This document shows positions 17,156-25,703 of a stretch of 64,000 bases of DNA, piece after piece. The position numbers and the translations under genes are program-made. Position 1 is the first letter of the stretch. Every line of letters starts with the position of its first letter. Source of the DNA: CAHJXG01 sp965277495 (lineage in GTDB: Bacteria > Pseudomonadota > Alphaproteobacteria > Acetobacterales > Acetobacteraceae); the NCBI GenBank assembly GCA_965277495.1, contig OZ255824.1, positions 744,001 to 808,000 on the forward strand, in the 5' to 3' direction. The notes below the pieces were generated by a model. It saw nothing but the letters and a program-made list of their open reading frames with translations. It did no database searches and had not been told where the DNA came from.

Positions 17156-18378
17156 GCGACGCGCTCCGCCGGGTATGCGTCGAGGATGGGCCGCACGAAT
17201 TCGGCCAGGTCGCCGCCCGGGAACAGCCGCCCGGCCACGCCTGCCGCCGCCGCCGCCGCCATGTCGGTCTGACGGTCGCCAATCAGCATGCACCGGGCCG
17301 GGTCGAGGCGCCAAGCCCGCAGCAGGTCGAGGATCATGCCAGGCGCCGGCTTGCGCCAGGAACTGACGCGCTGATAGGCCGGGATGACGGCCTCGGGGTG
17401 GAACGGGCAATAGCGGAAATCGTCGATGGTTCCGCCGGCCCGCAATGCCTCGTCTTGCATCCAGGCATGCAGCGCCTGGACCGCCGCCTCGTCATACAGC
17501 CCGCGCGCGACCCCGGCTTGGTTGGTGACGATGAAGACGTGCCAGCCGCGCGCATGGGCCATCCGGATTGCCGCTTTTGCCCCCGGTATCCATTCGAACC
17601 GTTCTACCGTGCCCACCCAGCCGTGGTCGACGTTGCACACGCCGTCCCGGTCGAGGAACAGCGCGGGCCGGGTCAGCCGCTGCGGCAACTCGTGCTGGGC
17701 GCGAGCGAGGTCGGACGGGATGCCGATGTCGATGAACCAGCCATCGCTTTCGACGCCGCGCAGCAGCCCCTCGCGCGCCAGGCCCGGCAATACGTCCCGC
17801 TCCAGCGAGCACACGGGCGTCACCCGGTCAAGGATGCGGCGGTCGAAACGGTAAACGCCGCCGTTGATCAGGCCCGGACGGCCGGGTTGCGGCCGCTCCT
17901 GGAATGCCGTTACCCGGTCCCCGCTTGTCTCGACCACGCCATACCGCGATGCGTCGGCCACCCGGCGGAGCAACAGGCGGCCCAGCACCCCAGGCTCCTC
18001 GGCCCGCGCCAACGCCGGCGCCAGGTCGCAGTCGAACAGCGAGTCGCCGTTCAGCAGCAGGAAGCTGTTTTGCAGGTGCCCGCGCGCATGGAACAGCGCG
18101 CCGCCGGTGCCGGCACGGACCGGTTCCTCATTGATCGTGAGCGTGACGGGCCGCGGCAACCAGTCCCGCATTGCCTGCAGGCCGTCCTCGACAACCGCTG
18201 AAAGGTGGCCCGTCAGCAACAGCACGTCGGTGACGCCATAGCGCACGGCCTCGCGCAGCAGCCACGCCAGGAATGGCTGGCCGCCGACCGTCAGCATGGG
18301 TTTCGGCGTGCCGGCCGTCGCGGCGCCGAGCCGGGTGCCGAGCCCGCCAACCAGCACGGCGCATTGCCGGACCGTCAA
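17152..18378 (-). CDS. hddC: Fused heptose-1-phosphate guanylyltransferase (HddC) and heptose bisphosphate phosphatase (GmhB)
   Basis: A 408-residue two-domain protein. The N-terminal half (about 1-230) is a sugar-nucleotidyltransferase with the activating loop VGGLGTRLG and PKPML. The C-terminal half (about 238-400) is a HAD-IIIA phosphatase with FLDRDGVCNVD, VTNQAGVARG, a metal-binding CPFHPE stretch and MLIGDRQTDM. It should both remove the 7-phosphate and attach GMP, giving GDP-D-glycero-D-manno-heptose. I chose TTG 18378, nine bases after the gmhA stop with AGGCACGG upstream; the open frame runs back into gmhA to 18429, so the start is not certain. The two activities are separate genes in many genomes. 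Confidence 0.82.
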   Translation of the reverse strand: MTVRQCAVLVGGLGTRLGAATAGTPKPMLTVGGQPFLAWLLREAVRYGVTDVLLLTGHLSAVVEDGLQAMRDWLPRPVTLTINEEPVRAGTGGALFHARGHLQNSFLLLNGDSLFDCDLAPALARAEEPGVLGRLLLRRVADASRYGVVETSGDRVTAFQERPQPGRPGLINGGVYRFDRRILDRVTPVCSLERDVLPGLAREGLLRGVESDGWFIDIGIPSDLARAQHELPQRLTRPALFLDRDGVCNVDHGWVGTVERFEWIPGAKAAIRMAHARGWHVFIVTNQAGVARGLYDEAAVQALHAWMQDEALRAGGTIDDFRYCPFHPEAVIPAYQRVSSWRKPAPGMILDLLRAWRLDPARCMLIGDRQTDMAAAAAAGVAGRLFPGGDLAEFVRPILDAYPAERVA

Positions 18379-18386
18379 CGCCGTGC

Positions 18387-18983
18387 CTATGACGCCCGCG
18401 GATACATCGCGCGTTCGACCAGCGCGCACAGCAGATGCCCGGCCACCATATGGATTTGCTGGATGACCGGCGTCAGATCGGATGGCGCCTGCAGCAGCAG
18501 GTCGGCGTGCGCCGCCAACATGCCGCCGCTGGCCCCGGTGAAGCCCATCGTCGCTGTTCCCATCGCGCGCCCGGCCGCAAGTGCCCGAAGCACGTTGTCG
18601 GATCGCCCCGAAGTCGACAAACCCAGCACCACGTCGCCTGGGCGCGCCAGCGCCTGAACCTGCCGCTCGAACACATGGGCGAAACCATAGTCGTTGCCAA
18701 TGGCGGTTAATGCCGAGGTGTCCGCATGCAGCGCGACCGCGGCAAGCGGCGCGCGGTCATACAGCATACGCCCGGTGAACTCGGCGGCGATATGCTGCGC
18801 ATCGCCAGCGCTGCCGCCATTTCCGGCAATCAGCAGCTTGCCGCCATTGCGGAGCGCCGTGGTCACCGCATCCGCCATCTGATTCAGCAACGCCACGTGG
18901 CCGGGGTCGGCGACGTAGCGCGCCAATGCCTCCTTCGAATGGGCCAGGTACTCGGCGACGAAATCATGGTCGGCTGCGAGCAT
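18387..18983 (-). CDS. gmhA: Sedoheptulose 7-phosphate isomerase GmhA (SIS domain)
   Basis: A 198-residue SIS-domain isomerase that converts sedoheptulose 7-phosphate to D-glycero-D-manno-heptose 7-phosphate, the first step of heptose synthesis. Visible motifs are LLIAGNGGSAGDAQHIAAEF, SALTAIGNDYGF, and VLGLSTSGRSDNVLRAL. I place the start at ATG 18983 because AAAGGGA sits just upstream; a GTG eight codons earlier (19007) is possible. It heads the three-gene leftward heptose cassette. Length is typical for GmhA. Confidence 0.9.
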   Translation of the reverse strand: MLAADHDFVAEYLAHSKEALARYVADPGHVALLNQMADAVTTALRNGGKLLIAGNGGSAGDAQHIAAEFTGRMLYDRAPLAAVALHADTSALTAIGNDYGFAHVFERQVQALARPGDVVLGLSTSGRSDNVLRALAAGRAMGTATMGFTGASGGMLAAHADLLLQAPSDLTPVIQQIHMVAGHLLCALVERAMYPRAS

Positions 18984-19064
18984 CGGGTCCCTTTCTGCGT
19001 GGCGCACGATTGCACGCCTAACGTGACAAACTCCATCACTGAAGCCACGTCAATCGCCCGAATG

Positions 19065-19289
19065 CTACCTAAATATGAACGCGGCGAACAGCAGTCCGAA
19101 GCCGGCCCATAGCGCCAGCGACAGCGCCGCGATCAACGTCAACGCCACTCCGAGCGGAAGCGGCGGCGGTTCGCGTCCCACGGCAGAGCCACGGTCGGAC
19201 CTAAGCATTCCGGCCAGCATCGGCCCCCGCTCAGCGCCGCCGAACAAAAACCGTAGCAATGAACCTTGTTTGAATGAAGACGGCAGCAT
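19065..19289 (-). CDS. Small single-pass membrane protein of unknown function
   Basis: A 74-residue frame with a good ribosome site (GGAG six bases before ATG 19289). The first half is basic and Arg/Gly-rich; the last 27 residues form one strong transmembrane helix (LPLGVALTLIAALSLALWAG onward) ending in FIFR. I do not recognise a family. It lies 81 bp upstream of gmhA on the same strand and could be cotranscribed with the heptose genes, though nothing ties it to them functionally. The Shine-Dalgarno and the clean hydrophobic helix are the reasons to call it a gene. Confidence 0.5.
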   Translation of the reverse strand: MLPSSFKQGSLLRFLFGGAERGPMLAGMLRSDRGSAVGREPPPLPLGVALTLIAALSLALWAGFGLLFAAFIFR

Positions 19290-19396
19290 GGCGTTCTCCG
19301 ATGTTGGCTCCCTATCATGCAGCGTCTTTCTTAATAAGGCATTACTGCTGAGATTCTCTAAAAATTAGTGCCGGCTGCAGCTTTGTCCTGTTGGCC

Positions 19397-20284
19397 CTAA
19401 ACGTCAGGGGCCGCAGGAAACCCGTCGCCACCCCAGGCGAGCCAGAGCCGCTGCGCCGCGCGGGTGCCCACCATAACGGTCCCGTTGGCTGCGCAAAGGG
19501 CCTGCAACTTCCCGCTCGCCAGCAGGTCGTACTCCGCGTGGCGCCAGCCTGCATGCGCCGGCGCCATGCTTTCGAACTCGCCCGGCGCCGTGCAATGCAG
19601 GGCCAAGTGGGTGACGCCGGGCGCAAGCTCCGCGACCAGCGTGCGCCAGCCCGCCTCGAGGTGCTCGCGGTCCACGGCCAGCGTGCCTCGGCAATGGTCG
19701 AACACCGGCGCGCCCGCCTGGTCAAGCTGGTCCACCGCGCTCCGGTAAGCGTCCAGGCCGGGCGCCCAGGTGATCGAGCGGGGCAGCACGGGCACCAATC
19801 CAAACTCAAGGCCAAGCCGGACGTGGGCGTCCAGCAATTCGGGCAGCATCGCGGCTGCCATATGCGCATCCAGATGGGTCGGGCGCATGCCGGACGCGAT
19901 CGCCCGCTCCACCTGCGCCCGCAACTCCAACTCGGCCGCCTCGGGGACGAGATGACGCCGCAGGCCGTCCAGGTCGCGCCAGAAAAAGCCGTCGGGATCG
20001 ATCAGCCCGGACGCCCGGCTTACGGTCGAGACCGGCGCCCAGCGGCAGGCGCTCCATTCGCTCGTCAGGGTCAGGTGCACGCCGAGGTCCAGGGCGGGGT
20101 CGGCGCCGGCGGCGTCGGCAATTTCCCGGAACCAGGGACCGGGCACCATCACCGACCCGCACGTCACGAGCCCTCGCGCAGCCAAGTCCAAAAAGGCCTG
20201 GTTCGCGCCATGGCAGGCGCCAAGGTCGTCGACATGCGGTACGACGGCGCGCTCGCACGACACGCCATGAAGCTGATCGAGCAT
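19397..20284 (-). CDS. ChbG/HpnK (YdjC)-family carbohydrate deacetylase
   Basis: A 295-residue member of the YdjC-like family, which removes N-acetyl groups from small glycans (ChbG, diacetylchitobiose) or from hopanoid-linked sugars (HpnK). Metal-site features are the N-terminal HVDDLGACHGAN (usually NADDFG), the downstream GVHLTL, and PTHLDAHMA. The start is uncertain: ATG 20284 has no close ribosome site, and a GTG seven codons later would also work. It follows the NTF2-like gene by 63 bp, so it could be the tail of the catabolic operon, but its chemistry fits polysaccharide or hopanoid metabolism better. Substrate not assigned. Confidence 0.75.
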   Translation of the reverse strand: MLDQLHGVSCERAVVPHVDDLGACHGANQAFLDLAARGLVTCGSVMVPGPWFREIADAAGADPALDLGVHLTLTSEWSACRWAPVSTVSRASGLIDPDGFFWRDLDGLRRHLVPEAAELELRAQVERAIASGMRPTHLDAHMAAAMLPELLDAHVRLGLEFGLVPVLPRSITWAPGLDAYRSAVDQLDQAGAPVFDHCRGTLAVDREHLEAGWRTLVAELAPGVTHLALHCTAPGEFESMAPAHAGWRHAEYDLLASGKLQALCAANGTVMVGTRAAQRLWLAWGGDGFPAAPDV

Positions 20285-20347
20285 CGTCGGGCACTATGCC
20301 GCAGCTCCGGCGGCATCGCAACGTATCCGGGACGGCCGGATGAAGCC

Positions 20348-20803
20348 CTAAGTCCCCGCCACGGCAGCGTCATGGGGCCGCTTATACGCCGTCATGCGGT
20401 TGCCGACCTGCTGTCCCATGGCCTCGCCCAGCGCCTGGAGGGCGTTGAACGGACGCAGCATGACTTCGAAATCCACGATCAGGCCATCGTCGCCGAAGCG
20501 CACGAAGTCGATCCCCTTGAGCTGCCGACCGCCGATGGAGGCGCTGAACTCCAGCACCACGCTGCATCCGTCGGTGCCGATGGCCTGCCGATGGTAGGCG
20601 AAACCCCCGAAGACCTTGGAGACGCTCTCGAGGGCCAGCATGACGGCCGCCTTCGACTCGTAGGCATGGATGCTCATCGGCGACCGGAACACGGCGTCCG
20701 GGCTGATGATCGAATGCACGCCGGAAAGGTCGCCTGCATTCACCATGCCGATCCATCGTTCAAGCGAGCGCGCGGCCTTGTCATGCAATGTGGCGGTCGT
20801 CAT
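20348..20803 (-). CDS. NTF2-like (SnoaL-type) protein
   Basis: A 151-residue alpha+beta cone protein of the nuclear transport factor 2 superfamily, small cupped folds used as isomerases, hydratases or binding proteins. It has the usual opening helix (LERWIGMVNAGDLSGVHSII), then PDAVFRSP and the strand-rich second half. A strong ribosome site, GAGGAGGAT, precedes ATG 20803. It sits 54 bp after the SDR gene, same strand, so it is probably part of the aromatic catabolic operon. Specific reaction unknown. Confidence 0.75.
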   Translation of the reverse strand: MTTATLHDKAARSLERWIGMVNAGDLSGVHSIISPDAVFRSPMSIHAYESKAAVMLALESVSKVFGGFAYHRQAIGTDGCSVVLEFSASIGGRQLKGIDFVRFGDDGLIVDFEVMLRPFNALQALGEAMGQQVGNRMTAYKRPHDAAVAGT

Positions 20804-20857
20804 CGTCTATCCTCCTCGTGCTTTGGGATCATTTCCACTGCCGTCCGCGATCCCGCG

Positions 20858-21730
20858 CTAATAGCCAAGCCGCAGCCGGGTGGCGGATCGGGCTATCGCC
20901 GCGTCGGGCACGAAGAAGTCGCACGTCAGCGCCATCTGGCCGGCAGCGGGAGCATAGCGCGCGAAGTCGGTCACGCCTTCCGCCCGCAGCACCTCCTCGT
21001 CGATGAAGAAGTTGCCGGTGCATCCGCGCGACGGACGCGTCAGGATCGCATGCGCCGCATCGGCCATGATTTCGGGCGTGCGGCTGGTCGACGCCATCGA
21101 GTCGCCGCCCAATGCGAAGCGCACCGCGGCGGTGTCGATCGCGGTCAGCGGCCATAGCGAGTTGACCGCGACGCCCCGGCCGCTGAACTCGGCGGCCATG
21201 CCCAGCGTGCACAGGCTCATGCCGTATTTGGCGATGGTGTAGGCCGTGTGCCGGGCAAACCATTTGGCTTGGAGGTCCAGCGGCGGCGCGAGATTGAGGA
21301 TATGCGGATTCTCGGCTTCGAGCAGATGCGGCAGCGTCAGCTTCGAACAGAGGAACGTTCCGCGCGCATTGACGCTGTTCATCAGGTCGTAGCGGCTCAT
21401 GTCGGTTTCCAGCGTCCCGGTCAGGGCGATGGCGCTCGCGTTGTTGATGCAGATGTCGATGCCGCCGAAGCGTTCCACCGCGCTGCCGACCGCGGCGGCG
21501 ACCTGCTGCTCGTCCCGGATGTCGCACACGACACCGAGCGCCTGGCCGCCCGCCGCCTCGATCGCCGCGGCCGCGGTCTTGATCGTGCCGGGCAGCTTGG
21601 GATGCGGGGCCACGGTCTTCGCGGCGATCACCACGTTGGCGCCGTCCCGCGCGGCGCGGACGGCGATGGCGAGGCCGATCCCGCGGCTTCCGCCGGAGAT
21701 GAAGATGGTTTTGCCGTTCAATGTCGTCAT
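20858..21730 (-). CDS. Short-chain dehydrogenase/reductase (HSDL2-like)
   Basis: A 290-residue NAD(P)-dependent oxidoreductase. The start ATG 21730 overlaps the ligase stop (ATGA). The cofactor loop is SGGSRGIGLA, the second motif is INNASA, and the catalytic pair is in YTIAK (Tyr and Lys). Overall pattern resembles the hydroxysteroid-dehydrogenase-like 2 subgroup, often next to acyl-CoA ligases. In this operon it may oxidise or reduce an intermediate after ring cleavage or CoA activation; the substrate is unknown. Confidence 0.85.
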   Translation of the reverse strand: MTTLNGKTIFISGGSRGIGLAIAVRAARDGANVVIAAKTVAPHPKLPGTIKTAAAAIEAAGGQALGVVCDIRDEQQVAAAVGSAVERFGGIDICINNASAIALTGTLETDMSRYDLMNSVNARGTFLCSKLTLPHLLEAENPHILNLAPPLDLQAKWFARHTAYTIAKYGMSLCTLGMAAEFSGRGVAVNSLWPLTAIDTAAVRFALGGDSMASTSRTPEIMADAAHAILTRPSRGCTGNFFIDEEVLRAEGVTDFARYAPAAGQMALTCDFFVPDAAIARSATRLRLGY

Positions 21731-23334
21731 GCGCGCTCCGTGTTCGTCGAAAGGGATGATGGGTCCTGCGCGTCCGTCTCGCGCGCGAGCTGCATCTTCA
21801 GCGCCGATTTGGACACCTTGTTGAGCGTGGAGCGCGGCAGTTCGTCCACCAGCCGGATTTCGGCCGGACGCTTGAACACCGCGAGCCCGGCGGCGCACGC
21901 CCGTTCGATCGCGTCAACCAGCCCCTCGCTGCCGGGCGGCGCAGCGATCACGAATGCGACGGGAACCTCGTCCAGCATGGCGTGGGGCCGCCCGGCAACC
22001 GCGACCTCCGACACCCCGGGCACGGTCATGACGACCCGCTCGATCTCCGATGCGGCCACGTTCTCCCCGCCGACCTTCAGCATGTCCCTGGCGCGCTCGA
22101 CAAAGTAGATGTAGCCGTCCGCACTCCGCAGAACGCGGTCTCCGGTGATGAACAGCCCGTCATCGGTGAACGCCGCCGCCGTCGCGGCCGGGTCGTTCAG
22201 GTACTCCACGAACAGGTTGACCCCCCTTCGGCCACGTACATGGAGGTCGCCCACCTCGCCAGGCGCCACCGGCTGCCGCCGCTCGTCCAGGATGAGTATT
22301 TCGTAGCCAGGGGAAGGGCGGCCCATCGACAGCGGGGCGTCGGCGCCGAACGCCGATCCGACGATCCCGTGCGTGACCGTCTCGGTCATTCCCCACCAGC
22401 CGAGCGTCCTGACCCCGAGCGCCGCGTCGGCCGGATGCTCGCACACCGCATTGCCGAACAGGCGATACCCATGGCGGACCGGAACGGGCTGGGCCAGCAG
22501 CGCGCGCACGCAGAACGGGACCATGGACGTCCATGTGCAGCCATGGCGCTGCGAGACGGCCCAGAACCGCGACGCGGAGAAACGCGGCTGCAGCACCACC
22601 GTCCCGCCTGCCCACAGGGTCGACAGGACGGAGTACGCCTGGGCATTGGTGTGGAACAGCGGCAGATGCACCAGGTGCACATCCGCCGGGCCGAGCGCTT
22701 CGTGCATCGCGGACATCTGCGCGCCCCACAGCGCGTTCGCATGGCTCCACAGCACGGCTTTGGGCCGGGCGGTCGTGCCTGAGGTGTATTGGATGCTGAA
22801 CGGCGCGGAGGGATCGTGGGGCCGCGCAAGAAGCGCTTCCGGCTCGCCGTCCAGGGTTTCGAATGCCGTCTCCGGGCCGGCTGCCCCAGCGGCGACCATC
22901 CAGGCGCCCGGCGGCAGCGCGGACCGTACCGCGGCCGCGTACTGTTCCTCGGTCACGGCGCCGACGACGGCGCTATGGGATGCGTAATAGGCGATCTCGT
23001 CGACCGCGCTTTTTGTGTTCGTCGTGACCGCGACCGCCCCTGCATAGGCGCAGCCGAGCCACGCTAGGAGAAACTCGGGCCGGTTGTCGCAGTGGATAAG
23101 AACGCGTTCGCCCGGATGGACGCCCCGCCCTTGCAGCCCCGCCGCCAGCCGGCGCACGGCGGCGGCAAACGCGGCATAGGTCCATTGCGTGGATTCGCCC
23201 TCGAACGGTTCCCAAATCAGGAACGGGTGGGATGCGCGCCGCTTCGCCACCCCGTCGAGAAGGGTGCGGAAATCCTGGCCTTCGAAGCCGCTGAGCGAAC
23301 CATGGGATGCCGGACCGCCCGAACCCCGCATCAT
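21727..23334 (-). CDS. AMP-forming acyl-CoA ligase
   Basis: A 535-residue ANL-superfamily enzyme that should activate a carboxylic acid with ATP and CoA. Motifs: P-loop YTSGTTARPKA, GWWGMTET, the hinge region YIYFVERARDMLKVGGENV, and the C-terminal catalytic lysine near LNKVSKSALK. The start ATG 23334 overlaps the hydroxylase stop (ATGA). Substrate class cannot be fixed from sequence; the aromatic catabolic context suggests an aromatic or alicyclic acid or a ring-cleavage product. Confidence 0.87.
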   Translation of the reverse strand: MMRGSGGPASHGSLSGFEGQDFRTLLDGVAKRRASHPFLIWEPFEGESTQWTYAAFAAAVRRLAAGLQGRGVHPGERVLIHCDNRPEFLLAWLGCAYAGAVAVTTNTKSAVDEIAYYASHSAVVGAVTEEQYAAAVRSALPPGAWMVAAGAAGPETAFETLDGEPEALLARPHDPSAPFSIQYTSGTTARPKAVLWSHANALWGAQMSAMHEALGPADVHLVHLPLFHTNAQAYSVLSTLWAGGTVVLQPRFSASRFWAVSQRHGCTWTSMVPFCVRALLAQPVPVRHGYRLFGNAVCEHPADAALGVRTLGWWGMTETVTHGIVGSAFGADAPLSMGRPSPGYEILILDERRQPVAPGEVGDLHVRGRRGVNLFVEYLNDPAATAAAFTDDGLFITGDRVLRSADGYIYFVERARDMLKVGGENVAASEIERVVMTVPGVSEVAVAGRPHAMLDEVPVAFVIAAPPGSEGLVDAIERACAAGLAVFKRPAEIRLVDELPRSTLNKVSKSALKMQLARETDAQDPSSLSTNTERA

Positions 23335-24842
23335 GCCGCTGCCGCAACGGGTGGGTGGCCGGCGAGGGCGCACGCATAGGCGTCTGCCAGCATCGGCGGC
23401 GGCCCGGACCCGAACACATACCGGTCCGGGCGGACGAGCACTGCGGCCACGCCACGTTCCGCAAGCCAGCTTTCGAGCGCGGCCCGGAAGGGCTCGAGCG
23501 ATCGGCTTGCGAGATCATGCGCGACGAGCCCCGGCGCAAGGATGGGCGCCGTATGCGGCGTGCGGGTGATCAACCAGGCGCCCTCGCCCAGGATGTCGTC
23601 GAGCCGGGCGGCCGGCTCGCCCTCCGGCGACCACGGTTGCGGAAACAGGGTTCCCGCCGCAGGAGTGCCGGCGAGGTGCAGGCCAGGGCCAAGCGCCGGC
23701 GCCGGCCGCCTCGGAGGACTATTGCCGCTGGCGTTGCGCTGCGCGATCATCGCGGTGTCCCGCGCCATCGCGGCCGCCGGATCGAGCGTGCACACCGCCC
23801 GGCCCATCGCGATGGCGAGGTCGACATAGGCGCGCACATGCGGCCCGCGCTCCGTCTGGTAGCTGTCGAGGATCGCGGCATCGGCGTGGCCGGCGATGAC
23901 CGCCGCGAGTTTCCAGGCCAGGTTGGCCGCGTCGCGCACGCCGGAGCAGAGACCCTGGCCCGCGAACGGCGGCATCTGATGCGCCGCGTCCCCCGCGAGC
24001 AGCACCCGGCCCTTGCGCCAATCGCGGGCGACCAGGCCATGGAAGCGGTAGACTGCCCGGCGTTCGACCTCCACATGCCCTTCGACGCCCCATGGCGCCA
24101 GCAGCCGGGCGATAAACGCGTCCTTGGCAACCTCGTCCGGGCTTTCGCCGGGCAGCAGCATGAATTCCCAGCGATGCCGTCCCGCCGGCATCTGCACGCA
24201 GGTCATCGGACGAGCCGGATCGCAAATCTGCAGGTTGACGGCTGGCAGGAGGTGCGGGGCATCGACGAGCGCGTCGATCACGAGCCATGGTTCGTCGAAG
24301 CAGAGGTCTTCCAGCGCGATCCCGACCGAGCCTCGCACCGCGCTCGAGGCGCCGTCGCATGCGACGACGTAGCGCGCGCGCACCCTGCCGCCATCCGACA
24401 TCAGGACGTCGACCCCGTCCCCGTTTTCACTGACACTCTCGACCGACTTGCCGAGGCTGACAATGACGCCCGCGCGCGTGATCGCCGCACGCAGCGCACG
24501 CTCGATGCCGGGCTGGTGGATCATGTAGCCGCCGGACCACCCCGACGGCGATCCGGCGGGATCGGGGTCGAACCGCAGCAGCACCCCGCCGGACGCCGAA
24601 CGGAACTCGTACGCCGCGGCGACGCGCGTGCTGGGCCGGATCGCGTCGGCGATCCCGAGTTGCTGGAACACGCGCATGACCTCATGGTCGATGTGCGCCG
24701 CACGCGGCAGCGGGTAGACATCAGGGCTTGGTTCGATGGCGACGACGCCAAGCCCCGTCCGCGCAAGCAGGCCGGCGACCACCGCCCCGACGGGCCCCAG
24801 TCCGGCGACGACGACATCGGCGTCGAAGGCTGCTCCGCTCAT
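23331..24842 (-). CDS. FAD-dependent aromatic hydroxylase (MhpA-like)
   Basis: A 503-residue class A flavoprotein monooxygenase. It has the N-terminal dinucleotide loop GLGPVGAVVAG, the DG motif region VACDGASSAVR, the GD motif LLAGDAAHQMPPFAGQG, and a C-terminal thioredoxin-like extension typical of MhpA and phenol-hydroxylase relatives. The best parallel is 3-(3-hydroxyphenyl)propionate hydroxylase, which adds a second ring hydroxyl to prepare a catechol for meta cleavage. Next to an extradiol dioxygenase this is a natural first step. ATG 24842 overlaps the stop of the FAH-family gene (ATGA). Confidence 0.87.
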   Translation of the reverse strand: MSGAAFDADVVVAGLGPVGAVVAGLLARTGLGVVAIEPSPDVYPLPRAAHIDHEVMRVFQQLGIADAIRPSTRVAAAYEFRSASGGVLLRFDPDPAGSPSGWSGGYMIHQPGIERALRAAITRAGVIVSLGKSVESVSENGDGVDVLMSDGGRVRARYVVACDGASSAVRGSVGIALEDLCFDEPWLVIDALVDAPHLLPAVNLQICDPARPMTCVQMPAGRHRWEFMLLPGESPDEVAKDAFIARLLAPWGVEGHVEVERRAVYRFHGLVARDWRKGRVLLAGDAAHQMPPFAGQGLCSGVRDAANLAWKLAAVIAGHADAAILDSYQTERGPHVRAYVDLAIAMGRAVCTLDPAAAMARDTAMIAQRNASGNSPPRRPAPALGPGLHLAGTPAAGTLFPQPWSPEGEPAARLDDILGEGAWLITRTPHTAPILAPGLVAHDLASRSLEPFRAALESWLAERGVAAVLVRPDRYVFGSGPPPMLADAYACALAGHPPVAAAA

Positions 24843-25696
24843 GGCCGCGCCTCGCAGACGTTTTCAATCGCGCCGAGCGACTCGATCTCGACCCGCACCC
24901 GGTCTCCGGCTACGAGGAAGCGCATCGGGTTCATCGCTGCGCCGACGCCTCCGGGCGTGCCGGTGAAGATCAGGTCGCCCGGCTCCAGGGTCATCGCGGA
25001 GGACAGGTGGGCGACCTGGCGCCACACGTCGAAGACTAGGTGGCGCGTGTTCGAGTCCTGCCGGACCTCTCCGTTCACCAGGCAGCGGATGCCGAGCGCG
25101 TGCGGGTCGCGGACCTCGTCGGCCGTGGTGATCCAGGGGCCGAAGGGCGCATGGGTGTCGAACGACTTGCCCAGCGTCCACTGCGGCGTGCGATGCTGCC
25201 AGGCTCGTTCCGTAACGTCGTTGCCCACGCAATAGCCGAACACCGCTGCCCCGGCGTCGTCGGGCGAGATGCCGCGCCCGCCTTGTCCGATCACCGCGAC
25301 GAGCTCGGCCTCGTAGTCGACACGCGGCGTATTGCCCGGGAGCTCGATGTGGTCGAAAGGGCCGGACGCAGCCGTCGAGGCCTTGGCGAACCAGACTTGG
25401 TGCTGCGGCGCATCCGTCCCGGATTCCGCGATGTGGTCCGCATAATTGAGACCGATTGCCATGATCTTGCCTGGACGCGGTATGGGCGGGCGCAACCGCA
25501 CGGAGTGGAGCGGAAGGCTGTTGGGTGCGGTGGCCGCGATGCGGCGGACATCCGCCTCCATCGCGTTCCAGCGGGCGATCAGGACTCGCATGTCCGTGCC
25601 GATGCCCGGCGCCGCCCGCGTGATCGCGATCACCTGTTGATCCACGACGACGCCGAGTTCGTCGCCGCCGCCGGCGTCGAATGTCACGAGCTTCAC
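24839..25696 (-). CDS. Fumarylacetoacetate hydrolase family protein
   Basis: A 285-residue FAH-fold protein. These enzymes hydrolyse C-C bonds, decarboxylate or hydrate ring-cleavage products (fumarylpyruvate hydrolase, HpaG, MhpD relatives). Seen: IGLNYADHIAESG, the acidic metal motif VDYEAELVAVIG, FGYCVGNDVTER, and FTGTPGGVGAAM. The start is GTG 25696, seven bases after the dioxygenase stop, with GAGG in the gap. It probably handles the product of the neighbouring dioxygenase; exact reaction open. Confidence 0.87.
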   Translation of the reverse strand: MKLVTFDAGGGDELGVVVDQQVIAITRAAPGIGTDMRVLIARWNAMEADVRRIAATAPNSLPLHSVRLRPPIPRPGKIMAIGLNYADHIAESGTDAPQHQVWFAKASTAASGPFDHIELPGNTPRVDYEAELVAVIGQGGRGISPDDAGAAVFGYCVGNDVTERAWQHRTPQWTLGKSFDTHAPFGPWITTADEVRDPHALGIRCLVNGEVRQDSNTRHLVFDVWRQVAHLSSAMTLEPGDLIFTGTPGGVGAAMNPMRFLVAGDRVRVEIESLGAIENVCEARP

Positions 25697-25703
25697 GGGC
25701 GCC

